IMG/VR virus record: IMGVR_UViG_3300013113_000854
Coordinates: 1 to 45,391 of that record
Length of the DNA: 45,391 nucleotides
Source: a virus
Direction: 5' to 3' (one strand)
Each line of letters begins with the position of its first letter. The first letter of the stretch is position 1. This document shows positions 15,679-22,118 of this stretch, one piece after another. A program made the position numbers and the translations under genes. The notes under the pieces were generated by a model. That model was given only the letters and a program-made list of their open reading frames with translations, was not told where the DNA came from and ran no database searches.

Positions 15679-16395
15679 ATGGCAACAACCACCTACACAC
15701 CATCAATGCTAAGAGGAGCAGGTACTCGAGGAATACCTGAGATTCCTGCTGGCTCGTCATTTGCAGATATTTATTCATTAAATTTTGATGGGATAGACGA
15801 TTCTGTAACGGTCTCAAGTTTTACAACAAGCGGAAACGATTTAACAGTTTCAATATGGCTTAAAGCCGTAAATTTAGGAAGTGGCGACCCAAATGGTGCT
15901 TTTGTATATGGAGATGCAAATAATTTTATTTATTACAACCTTAATGAGGTTATATATGCAAAAGTAAACGGACATACATCTATATTAGTGGCTAATTCAG
16001 GTGGTGTGCCACAAATATTTGGAACAGGAAATTGGCATCATTTAGCAATTACTAAAACAGGTTCTACTCTTACTTGGTGGGTTGATGGAGCATCCTTTGC
16101 AGATTTAGGTACAAGTGGAGCGGGTGGATTTACAATGGATTCAATAGGTGCAGATGTTGGTGGTACAGTATATTACTTAGACGGTAATTTGGATGATTTA
16201 GCAATTTGGAACTCTGATCAATCATCAAATATGTCAACTATTTATAACGGGGGAACTCCTGGAGACTTATCAAGTCTATCCCCATTAGGTTGGTGGCAAT
16301 TCGAAGAGGGATCAGGTACAACTGCTATAGATTCAGCAGGTAGCAATAACGGAACAATAAATGGAGCTACTTATTCAACAGATGTACCAACTTAA
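15679..16395 (+). CDS. LamG/concanavalin-like domain protein, copy 2
   Basis: 238 residues, paralogue of the preceding gene. The first 45 residues (TYTPSMLRGAGTRGIPEIPA) and the last 40 (WWQFEEGSGTTAIDS, then NNGTINGATYSTDVPT) are nearly the same, while the middle of the LamG domain (about 45-190) is only distantly related. Core motifs are LNFDGIDDSVTV, LTVSIWLKA, NWHHLAITK, LTWWVDGASF and LDGNLDDLAIW. Conserved ends with a variable middle suggest cassette exchange to change glycan binding. It ends before a promoter that starts the DNA-modification module. Confidence 0.78.
   Translation: MATTTYTPSMLRGAGTRGIPEIPAGSSFADIYSLNFDGIDDSVTVSSFTTSGNDLTVSIWLKAVNLGSGDPNGAFVYGDANNFIYYNLNEVIYAKVNGHTSILVANSGGVPQIFGTGNWHHLAITKTGSTLTWWVDGASFADLGTSGAGGFTMDSIGADVGGTVYYLDGNLDDLAIWNSDQSSNMSTIYNGGTPGDLSSLSPLGWWQFEEGSGTTAIDSAGSNNGTINGATYSTDVPT
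15696..15728 (+). repeat. 33-bp direct repeat, copy B
   Basis: Identical to 14955-14987; lies at the 5' end of the second lectin-fold gene. Confidence 0.9.
16360..16391 (+). repeat. 32-bp direct repeat, copy B
   Basis: Identical to 15631-15662; lies at the 3' end of the second lectin-fold gene. Confidence 0.9.
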
Positions 16396-16423
16396 TTATT
16401 TTTTAAAGACTTTTGAAAAAACA

Positions 16424-16455
16424 TTTGGCTCCACTAATGAAGAATATTATATTTA
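16424..16455 (+). promoter_or_regulatory. Bacteroidota-type promoter for the DNA-modification module
   Basis: TTTG at 16424-16427, 20 bp spacer, TATATTTA at 16448-16455, then ACCCAAAT-like sequence as in several sister promoters. The dpdA-like ATG follows 23 bases later. Confidence 0.72.
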
Positions 16456-16478
16456 CCCAAATATAAAATTAAAAATAA

Positions 16479-17267
16479 ATGAAGGTATCACATGAAGTCC
16501 CAATTCCATATTTAAAACAAAGCAGGGCTTTTAACGATTATGATTACTGTTTACCTCATCTTTTAGATGAAAGTAAGGAATATAAGGAATATTTCCAACG
16601 ATCTAAAGAAATGGGTCGTTATGTTATAATGGATAATTCCTTACATGAATTAGGAGAACCTTATGATGCTGATAGATTATGGCATTGGATGAATTATTTC
16701 AAACCTAATGAATTTATAGCCCCAGATTATTGGCAAGATAAAACAGCTACTTTAGTTGCAGCTAAAGAATGGATTCGAAGAGAATATCCTGAAGAAACAA
16801 CCCCAGTAGCAGTAGTTCAAGCCAATAATAAATCAGAAGCATATGAATGTTACCACATTTTAAAAATGCAAGGTTATAAAAAAATTGCTTTTAGTTATGG
16901 TGCTGATTGGTATTATGATGAAGGGTTAAGTACTACTCCTGATAAAAATAATAAATGGGTAACTAAAGCTCATGGGAGATTTAACACTATTAAGGATTTT
17001 TATGAAAAGGGTTTAATTTCGGATTATGATAGTATTCATTTATTAGGATGTAATATACCACAAGAATTTAGTTGGTATAAAGATATGCCTTTTATAGAAA
17101 CAATAGATACTTCAAATCCAGTTATTCATGGTTTAGCAGGAGTAAAATATGAGGACTATGGTTTAGAAGAAAAATTACCACATAAAGTTGACAAATTTGA
17201 AGGTGAAGCTAAAAATTGGGATATAGTATTACACAATGTAGAAAAATTTAAAGAATTTATAAAATAA
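16479..17267 (+). CDS. dpdA: DpdA-like DNA-guanine transglycosylase (TGT fold)
   Basis: 262 residues. The motifs fit the phage branch of the TGT/DpdA family: YVIMDNSLHELGE (48-60) for the substrate-binding Asp loop, FIAPDYWQDKTATL (79-92), SIHLLGCN (185-192), and FIETIDTSNPVIHGL (205-219) with D210 as likely nucleophile. DpdA swaps a guanine base in DNA for preQ0 or a relative. It is shorter than bacterial TGT (about 370) and lacks an obvious zinc site. It heads the operon with queC, queD and queE, which make preQ0, and that context strongly supports the call. The exact subfamily is not certain. Confidence 0.72.
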   Translation: MKVSHEVPIPYLKQSRAFNDYDYCLPHLLDESKEYKEYFQRSKEMGRYVIMDNSLHELGEPYDADRLWHWMNYFKPNEFIAPDYWQDKTATLVAAKEWIRREYPEETTPVAVVQANNKSEAYECYHILKMQGYKKIAFSYGADWYYDEGLSTTPDKNNKWVTKAHGRFNTIKDFYEKGLISDYDSIHLLGCNIPQEFSWYKDMPFIETIDTSNPVIHGLAGVKYEDYGLEEKLPHKVDKFEGEAKNWDIVLHNVEKFKEFIK

Positions 17268-17273
17268 ATAATT

Positions 17274-17531
17274 ATGCAAACTAAAAATGGAACAGAATAT
17301 TATTCATTATATGAATATTTAGGTTACCCAGCAGGGCCAGACTTAGGAGAGAAAATAAATAAAGTGGCAATTAAAGCCAAACAAGAATATGTAACACAGT
17401 ATATTGAACAAGGAGGTTATAAGGGAGAAGTATTTTGTTATACTACAAAGTTTTTAAATGAATATTTTGATAACCAAATGGAGGAAAATTTCTCCCCAGA
17501 ACCAGATGAATTGGATGATTTACCTTTTTAA
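17274..17531 (+). CDS. Hypothetical protein with SSB-like acidic tip
   Basis: 85 residues, unknown. The last residues, EPDELDDLPF, resemble the acidic C-terminal tip of bacterial SSB (DDDIPF) and the end of the gp32 homologue in this phage (DDDGLPF). In SSB this tip docks partner replication and repair proteins. The body has no known motif (EYYSLYEYLGYPAGPDLGEK). It sits between the dpdA-like gene and queC, 6 and 11 bp from its neighbours, so it may link base exchange to the fork. That is speculation. Confidence 0.62.
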   Translation: MQTKNGTEYYSLYEYLGYPAGPDLGEKINKVAIKAKQEYVTQYIEQGGYKGEVFCYTTKFLNEYFDNQMEENFSPEPDELDDLPF

Positions 17532-17542
17532 AAAATAAATAA

Positions 17543-18451
17543 ATGAAACAAGCAGTATTAAGTTTAAGTGGTGGAATGGATAGTAGTACACTATTACTTC
17601 ACCTATTGGCAAATGATTATAAAGTAACAGCTCTTAGTTTTGATTATGGACAAAAACATAGAGTTGAATTAGAAAGAGCACAAGAATTAGTAGATTACTT
17701 AAATAGTAATTCTGAAGAATATGACGAAGTAACAGGTAATAAACATATTTTTCATCCAATTACCTACCAAACCATAAAATTAGATGGTTTATCTCAGTTA
17801 TTAAACTCAGCTTTAGTAGAAGGAGGAGATGAAGTACCTGAAGGTCATTATGAAGAAGATAATATGAAAGCAACTGTAGTACCTAATAGAAATAAAATAT
17901 TTTCTTCAATTATACAATCAGTAGCATTATCAATTGCTAATGAAACAGAATCACCTGTTAAAATAGCAATGGGTATTCATGCGGGTGATCATGCAATTTA
18001 TCCTGATTGTAGGCAAGAATTTAGAGATGCTGATTATAAAGCATTTTGTGAAGGTAATTGGGAAGCTCAAAGAGTATCATCTTATACACCTTATTTAGAT
18101 GGAGATAAATTTGACATTTTAAAAGATGGAGAACAATGTTGTAAATTGTTAGGAGTTGATTTTGATGAAGTTTATAAAAGAACAAACACAAGTTATAAAC
18201 CAATTCAACACCCCACAGGAAACCACACTTTAAAATATGATACTGATTTTATCCCTACAAAACCAGAATACAAATGGTACTCTGATTACAAATCAGCTTC
18301 ATCAGTAGAAAGAATAGAAGCATTTATAAAATTAGGAAGACCTGATCCTGTAGAATATGCTGATGAAACAGGACCAGTAGATTGGGAAACAGCAAAACAA
18401 CACGCAGAACAATTATTATATGATTGGGCAGCAGATAAAGGAAGAGATTAA
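17543..18451 (+). CDS. queC: QueC-like 7-cyano-7-deazaguanine (preQ0) synthase
   Basis: 302 residues, longer than typical QueC (about 230). The N-terminal PP-loop is SLSGGMDSS (7-15), followed by SFDYGQKHRVEL and the VVPNRN block (112-117), all typical of QueC. QueC turns 7-carboxy-7-deazaguanine into preQ0 using ATP and ammonia. The zinc site is not conserved: the TWSCY motif is TNTSY (214-218), and the CGxC run before the conserved VERIEAF is KSASS (250-254), so all four Cys ligands are missing. An insertion near 55-70 (SEEYDEVTGNKHIFH) also adds length. It may still make preQ0, or act on a related substrate. Confidence 0.82.
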   Translation: MKQAVLSLSGGMDSSTLLLHLLANDYKVTALSFDYGQKHRVELERAQELVDYLNSNSEEYDEVTGNKHIFHPITYQTIKLDGLSQLLNSALVEGGDEVPEGHYEEDNMKATVVPNRNKIFSSIIQSVALSIANETESPVKIAMGIHAGDHAIYPDCRQEFRDADYKAFCEGNWEAQRVSSYTPYLDGDKFDILKDGEQCCKLLGVDFDEVYKRTNTSYKPIQHPTGNHTLKYDTDFIPTKPEYKWYSDYKSASSVERIEAFIKLGRPDPVEYADETGPVDWETAKQHAEQLLYDWAADKGRD

Positions 18452-18452
18452 T

Positions 18453-18608
18453 ATGAAATATCCAGACGCAAAAAAACACCAAATAATAAGTTTTATTAAA
18501 TCAGGGATTAGAATACTTGGTTATATAATAATACCTTTTGATTTAGTATTAGCAGCAGGTATTTTAGTATTTAGTGAATTTATAGGAATAGTAGAAGAAT
18601 TAGTATAA
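18453..18608 (+). CDS. Small single-pass membrane protein
   Basis: 51 residues starting at the ATG 1 base after the queC stop; an in-frame ATG at 18420 would overlap queC and is less likely. One or two hydrophobic stretches fill residues 19-45 (GYIIIPFDLVLAAGILVFSE). The N-terminus is basic (MKYPDAKKHQ). The stop overlaps the queD start (TAATG). Function unknown; its position between queC and queD is not explained. Confidence 0.5.
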   Translation: MKYPDAKKHQIISFIKSGIRILGYIIIPFDLVLAAGILVFSEFIGIVEELV

Positions 18609-19084
18609 TGGGAAAATTTCAATCAACAAAAATATTTGACAACTACTCAGTTGCAATTAGACAATGGAAAGCACAACACTCACATTGTCAGTTATTACAT
18701 GGATATGCTTTAAAATTTAAAGTATGGTTTGAATCTAACACACCATTTGATGAAAATATGGGATTAGATGACATGAATTGGATTGTAGATTATGGTGGAT
18801 TTAAAGATGCACCTGTAGGAAATGGTTTAAAATCTTGGATGAATGATATGTGGGATCATACCTTATTAATTCAAAAAGATGATCCATATTATGACATATT
18901 TGAACAAATGGGACAAATGGGATTAGCTAAAGTACATTTTTTAGAGAAAATGGGAGCTGAATCTTGTGCTAAATTAGTTTATGATCATTTTAATGATGTT
19001 TTATCCAAAACTGATGCTGGAAGATGTAAGGTTGTAAAGGTGGAATGTTTTGAAAACGATAAAAACTCTTCAATCTATAAATAA
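18608..19084 (+). CDS. queD: QueD-like 6-carboxytetrahydropterin synthase
   Basis: 158 residues (E. coli QueD about 120). C27 and H31 lie at the same numbers as in E. coli (SHCQLLHGY), and WDHTLL and VKVECFEND fit the later catalytic Asp-His and Glu. QueD converts dihydroneopterin triphosphate to 6-carboxytetrahydropterin. Two of the three usual zinc His differ: H33 of the HGH motif is Tyr, and no His sits at position 16, though H24 and H26 are close by. The family is clear from the pattern and context; the metal site may be rearranged. It is overlapped by the upstream gene and by the next start. Confidence 0.78.
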   Translation: MGKFQSTKIFDNYSVAIRQWKAQHSHCQLLHGYALKFKVWFESNTPFDENMGLDDMNWIVDYGGFKDAPVGNGLKSWMNDMWDHTLLIQKDDPYYDIFEQMGQMGLAKVHFLEKMGAESCAKLVYDHFNDVLSKTDAGRCKVVKVECFENDKNSSIYK

Positions 19085-19374
19085 TGAAAATATTATTAGC
19101 AGTAATAATCTCCTTAATAACTGGGTTCTTTTTTGGTAGACATACAAGATTTAGGTCTAAAAACTATGGAGTTACTAGAAAAATGTTTTTAACTCTTGAA
19201 AGAAGTGAAATAGATAGAAAAATAGATATTGCTTTAGATTTGGAAGATTATGAATCTGCAATGATTCTACATAGAAAATTACATAAATTAGATAAAAAAA
19301 TAAACAGAATTAAACGTAAAGAAGAAAGAAAAAATGCACGATACAAAATTAATGGAAGGAATAAAAAGAAATAA
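19084..19374 (+). CDS. Hypothetical protein with N-terminal membrane anchor
   Basis: 96 residues. Residues 3-18 (ILLAVIISLITGFFFG) form a hydrophobic segment and the rest is strongly basic and helical (ERSEIDRKIDIALDLEDYES, then many Lys/Arg). It looks like a single-pass protein with a cytoplasmic charged domain. The ATG overlaps the queD stop (TAATG) and the 3' end overlaps queE by 41 bases. No function recognised. Confidence 0.55.
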   Translation: MKILLAVIISLITGFFFGRHTRFRSKNYGVTRKMFLTLERSEIDRKIDIALDLEDYESAMILHRKLHKLDKKINRIKRKEERKNARYKINGRNKKK

Positions 19375-20197
19375 ATATTATTATGATACTGACAGAAACA
19401 AACCATTTGAGTCTACTCCAGGGGTATTAAAACGAATAGAAGATTATACTAAAGTATTACCCATTTGTGAGGTATACCGGTGTGTTCAATCAGAAGGTAG
19501 CAGATTTGGTCGACCCACAATAGCAGTCAGAACAACCGGCTGTACTCATAGATGTTATTTTGGAGAAGGTGGATGGTGTGATAGTTGGTATACAAGTATC
19601 CATCCAGAAAAAGGAACATTTTGTTTTAATGATATTATAAAAATATATGATGAAAATCCTCATGTAGAAGAAATGATGTTAACAGGCGGTTCTCCAACAA
19701 TGCATAAAGCATTAGTAAATGAAATAACACATTTTGCTAAAAAAAGAGATATATTTGTTACAATTGAAACTGAGGGTTCTCATTTTTTAGAAACTGATTA
19801 TCCAATTGATTTAATTTCTTTATCACCAAAATTCTCAAATACAATTCCACAATTAGGAACCAAGACACCTAAAGGAGTTGATGTAGATGAAAGAATGATC
19901 AAACAACACAATAAATTTAGATTAAACATTGAAGCCATAGAAAAAACACTTCAATACCATAAAGATTATCATTTTAAACCAGTGTGGGATGGCACAGAAG
20001 AAAATTTAAATGAAATAGAAGAATTTAGAAGAGGATTAAGTATCCCTAAAAATAAAACATTTATAATGCCCGCAGGAGATACAAGAGAAGAATTAATTAA
20101 AATGTATCCCTTAGTATTTGAAATGTGTGCTGAAAAAGGATACAATATGACAGGTAGAGATCATATTATTGCTTACGATACAGAAAGAGGTGTCTAG
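19334..20197 (+). CDS. queE: QueE-like 7-carboxy-7-deazaguanine synthase (radical SAM)
   Basis: 287 residues from the first ATG; 19352 is an alternative start. The cluster motif is C70-x3-C74-x7-C82 (TTGCTHRCYFGEGGWCDS), a variant of the QueE CxxxCxxC loop with five extra residues. Other family marks are VYRCVQSEG (48-55), the GGSPTMH block, and IETEGS for SAM/substrate contacts. QueE rearranges 6-carboxytetrahydropterin to 7-carboxy-7-deazaguanine. It overlaps the preceding gene by 41 bases. With FolE, QueD and QueC, the GTP-to-preQ0 path is complete in this window. Confidence 0.82.
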   Translation: MHDTKLMEGIKRNKYYYDTDRNKPFESTPGVLKRIEDYTKVLPICEVYRCVQSEGSRFGRPTIAVRTTGCTHRCYFGEGGWCDSWYTSIHPEKGTFCFNDIIKIYDENPHVEEMMLTGGSPTMHKALVNEITHFAKKRDIFVTIETEGSHFLETDYPIDLISLSPKFSNTIPQLGTKTPKGVDVDERMIKQHNKFRLNIEAIEKTLQYHKDYHFKPVWDGTEENLNEIEEFRRGLSIPKNKTFIMPAGDTREELIKMYPLVFEMCAEKGYNMTGRDHIIAYDTERGV

Positions 20198-20333
20198 AGA
20201 AGAAGCATTAGAAATATTAGAAGAAGTAAAAGAAAATGTCCATACTTGCTGTGCTATAACAATGGAACCAGATGAAGTATTAGATTTATTAGAAAAATTA
20301 GAAGAATTTATAAAAAATGAAACAACTGATTGA
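20190..20333 (+). CDS. Possible small acidic protein (GTG start)
   Basis: 47 residues if GTG at 20190 is used (an ATG at 20262 would give 23). The sequence is acidic and helical (SREEALEILEEVKENVHT, then EPDEVLDLLEKLEEF). It overlaps the end of queE by 8 bases and the phosphoribosyltransferase start by 17, and otherwise fills a 119-base gap in a region where genes are packed without gaps. Not certain to be translated. Confidence 0.4.
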   Translation: MSREEALEILEEVKENVHTCCAITMEPDEVLDLLEKLEEFIKNETTD

Positions 20334-20829
20334 TCCACAAGAATTACAAATTAAAATTAAAATCTTAGCAAAACAACTGTCTGATGACCATAGAGATAGC
20401 AAAACACCTGTGGTAGCAGTTTGTATATTAAATGGTGGTTTTATGTTTTTTACTGATTTTGTAAGAGCAATGCCCATAGATTTAGAATGTGGTTTTATGA
20501 GAGTAAAATCTTATGCTTCTAAAAGAAAACAAGGGGACCTTCAGATTACAAAAGATTTAGAAACTCCTATAAAGGGAAAACACGTTTATATAATTGATGA
20601 TATTTTTGATACTGGTAATACAATGAAAGCAGTTGTTGACTATTTAAGAGTTAAAAAACCTAAATCCTTAAATATTGTTACCTTATTAAAAAGAGAATCA
20701 TCCCCTACTTTTGATTTAGAATATCCTTGTTATAATGTTTTAGAAATAAAGGATGAATGGGTAGTAGGTTATGGTTTGGATGATGATAAAGGGTTATGTA
20801 GAAATTACAATACTATTTATGAAGTTTAA
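20317..20829 (+). CDS. Hypoxanthine phosphoribosyltransferase-like protein
   Basis: 170 residues, the usual size for Hpt. The PRPP-binding loop is VYIIDDIFDTGNT and the early loop VAVCILNGGFMFFTDFVRA matches the HPRT pyrophosphate loop. FMRVKSYASKRKQGD corresponds to the flexible catalytic loop. It would attach a purine-like base to PRPP to make a nucleotide. In this operon it may salvage hypoxanthine or guanine, or act on a deazapurine base; the latter is inferred. It lies at the end of the dpdA-queCDE run and before the folE promoter. Confidence 0.8.
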   Translation: MKQLIDPQELQIKIKILAKQLSDDHRDSKTPVVAVCILNGGFMFFTDFVRAMPIDLECGFMRVKSYASKRKQGDLQITKDLETPIKGKHVYIIDDIFDTGNTMKAVVDYLRVKKPKSLNIVTLLKRESSPTFDLEYPCYNVLEIKDEWVVGYGLDDDKGLCRNYNTIYEV

Positions 20830-20861
20830 TTTGGATTCTATTAAAAAAATTATTATATTTA
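20830..20861 (+). promoter_or_regulatory. Bacteroidota-type promoter for folE
   Basis: TTTG at 20830-20833, 20 bp spacer, TATATTTA at 20854-20861, then CCTAAAAAT as in sister promoters. The folE ATG follows 19 bases later. Confidence 0.72.
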
Positions 20862-20880
20862 CCTAAAAATTAATTATTAA

Positions 20881-21579
20881 ATGAGCGAAGAAAACAAAAG
20901 AAGAAAATACCACACTGATATTGAATGTGTTAAGGAAGGTTTTGCTAATGGGGTAGCAGCAGATCATCCTCTTAATGAAGAAGAAAAACAAGCAATGATA
21001 GATGAAGCAGCTATTCATTATGGTAAATTCCTTACAGCACTAAAATGTGATTGGCAGAATGACCCAAATTCAATGGAAACCCCAAAAAGAGTAGCTAAAG
21101 CCTATGTTAATGATTTATGGGCAGGTAGATACAATGAACTATCAGGTGTAACATCATTTCCATCAGATGGTTATCAAGGAATTGTTTTAGAAAAGGACAT
21201 ACCCGTAGTATCACAATGTTCACACCACCACCAAACAATTTTAGGAAAATGTCATATTGCTTATATACCTGGAGAAGATGGTAGGGTAATTGGATTATCT
21301 AAATTAAACAGAATAGTAGATCATTTTGGTAGAAGGGGAGCTATTCAAGAACAATTAACAATGGCTATACACAATGCAGTTAATAAAGTAGTAGAAAAAA
21401 ATGTGGGAGTAATGGTAGTTATGCAAGCAACCCATAATTGTGTTTCTTGTAGAGGAGTTAAACATATGGGAGCAAGTATGATTACATCAGAAGTAAGTGG
21501 TGTATTTTCGGAACATGAAAAAACAGCTAAACAAGAAGTAATGCATATGATTGGATACGGATTAGATGCTTACAGATAA
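20881..21579 (+). CDS. folE: GTP cyclohydrolase I
   Basis: 232 residues, normal for FolE. Zinc ligands are C113, H116 (SQCSHHHQ) and C187 (ATHNCVSCRG). The signature GLSKLNRIVDHFGRR and the QEQLT motif are intact. It converts GTP to dihydroneopterin triphosphate, the first step toward preQ0 through QueD, QueE and QueC. It has its own promoter, and the following MazG-like gene begins 11 bp later. Folate supply is an alternative use, but the neighbours make 7-deazaguanine synthesis the likely one. Confidence 0.9.
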   Translation: MSEENKRRKYHTDIECVKEGFANGVAADHPLNEEEKQAMIDEAAIHYGKFLTALKCDWQNDPNSMETPKRVAKAYVNDLWAGRYNELSGVTSFPSDGYQGIVLEKDIPVVSQCSHHHQTILGKCHIAYIPGEDGRVIGLSKLNRIVDHFGRRGAIQEQLTMAIHNAVNKVVEKNVGVMVVMQATHNCVSCRGVKHMGASMITSEVSGVFSEHEKTAKQEVMHMIGYGLDAYR

Positions 21580-21590
21580 AAATAAAGATT

Positions 21591-22118
21591 ATGCAATTAG
21601 AAATACCTTTTGAAGAAAATATTAAAGAACGTTTTATCCCTTTTGTAGATGAAGTAGAAGAATTCAATCAAACTTTTGGTAAACCCAATAACTACAAACC
21701 CACAATCCCTGAAAAAAAGGAATGGATGTTTGTATATGATTTTATTCTAGAAGAATTAGAAGAATATAAAACTGCTTGTGAAAATGGTGATATAGTAGAA
21801 GTATTAGATGCTTTATGTGATATTACTTATGTTTCTCTTGGAAATGGGACCATGTTACATGGATTAAAGGATAAAATTTGGCATGCTTATCAAGAAGTAC
21901 AGGCCTCAAATATGTCTAAAGCTTGTAAAACTGAAGAAGAAGCAATAGAAACGTGTAAAAGCGAAGAACAACGAATAGGTGAAAAAACCCACTTTCAAAA
22001 AGTAGGGGATTATTATATTGTTTATAGAAGTAGAGATAAAAAGGTTTTGAAAAGTATTAATTATTTTAGACCTAATTTACATCATTTTTTTACAGAAGAG
22101 GAAATAAAGAATGTATAA
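21591..22118 (+). CDS. MazG/PRA-PH-like nucleotide pyrophosphohydrolase
   Basis: 175 residues. The all-alpha NTP-pyrophosphatase motif is seen as E54-E55-x2-E58 (FILEELEEYK) followed by E70-x2-D73 (VEVLDALCDITY) and D77. These bind Mg2+ and the triphosphate. Such phage enzymes hydrolyse NTPs or dNTPs, sometimes to clear unmodified dNTPs or alarmone-like nucleotides. The C-terminal third (HFQKVGDYYIVYRSRDKKVL) is an added small domain. It is 11 bp after folE and overlaps the polymerase start by 8 bases. Confidence 0.72.
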   Translation: MQLEIPFEENIKERFIPFVDEVEEFNQTFGKPNNYKPTIPEKKEWMFVYDFILEELEEYKTACENGDIVEVLDALCDITYVSLGNGTMLHGLKDKIWHAYQEVQASNMSKACKTEEEAIETCKSEEQRIGEKTHFQKVGDYYIVYRSRDKKVLKSINYFRPNLHHFFTEEEIKNV

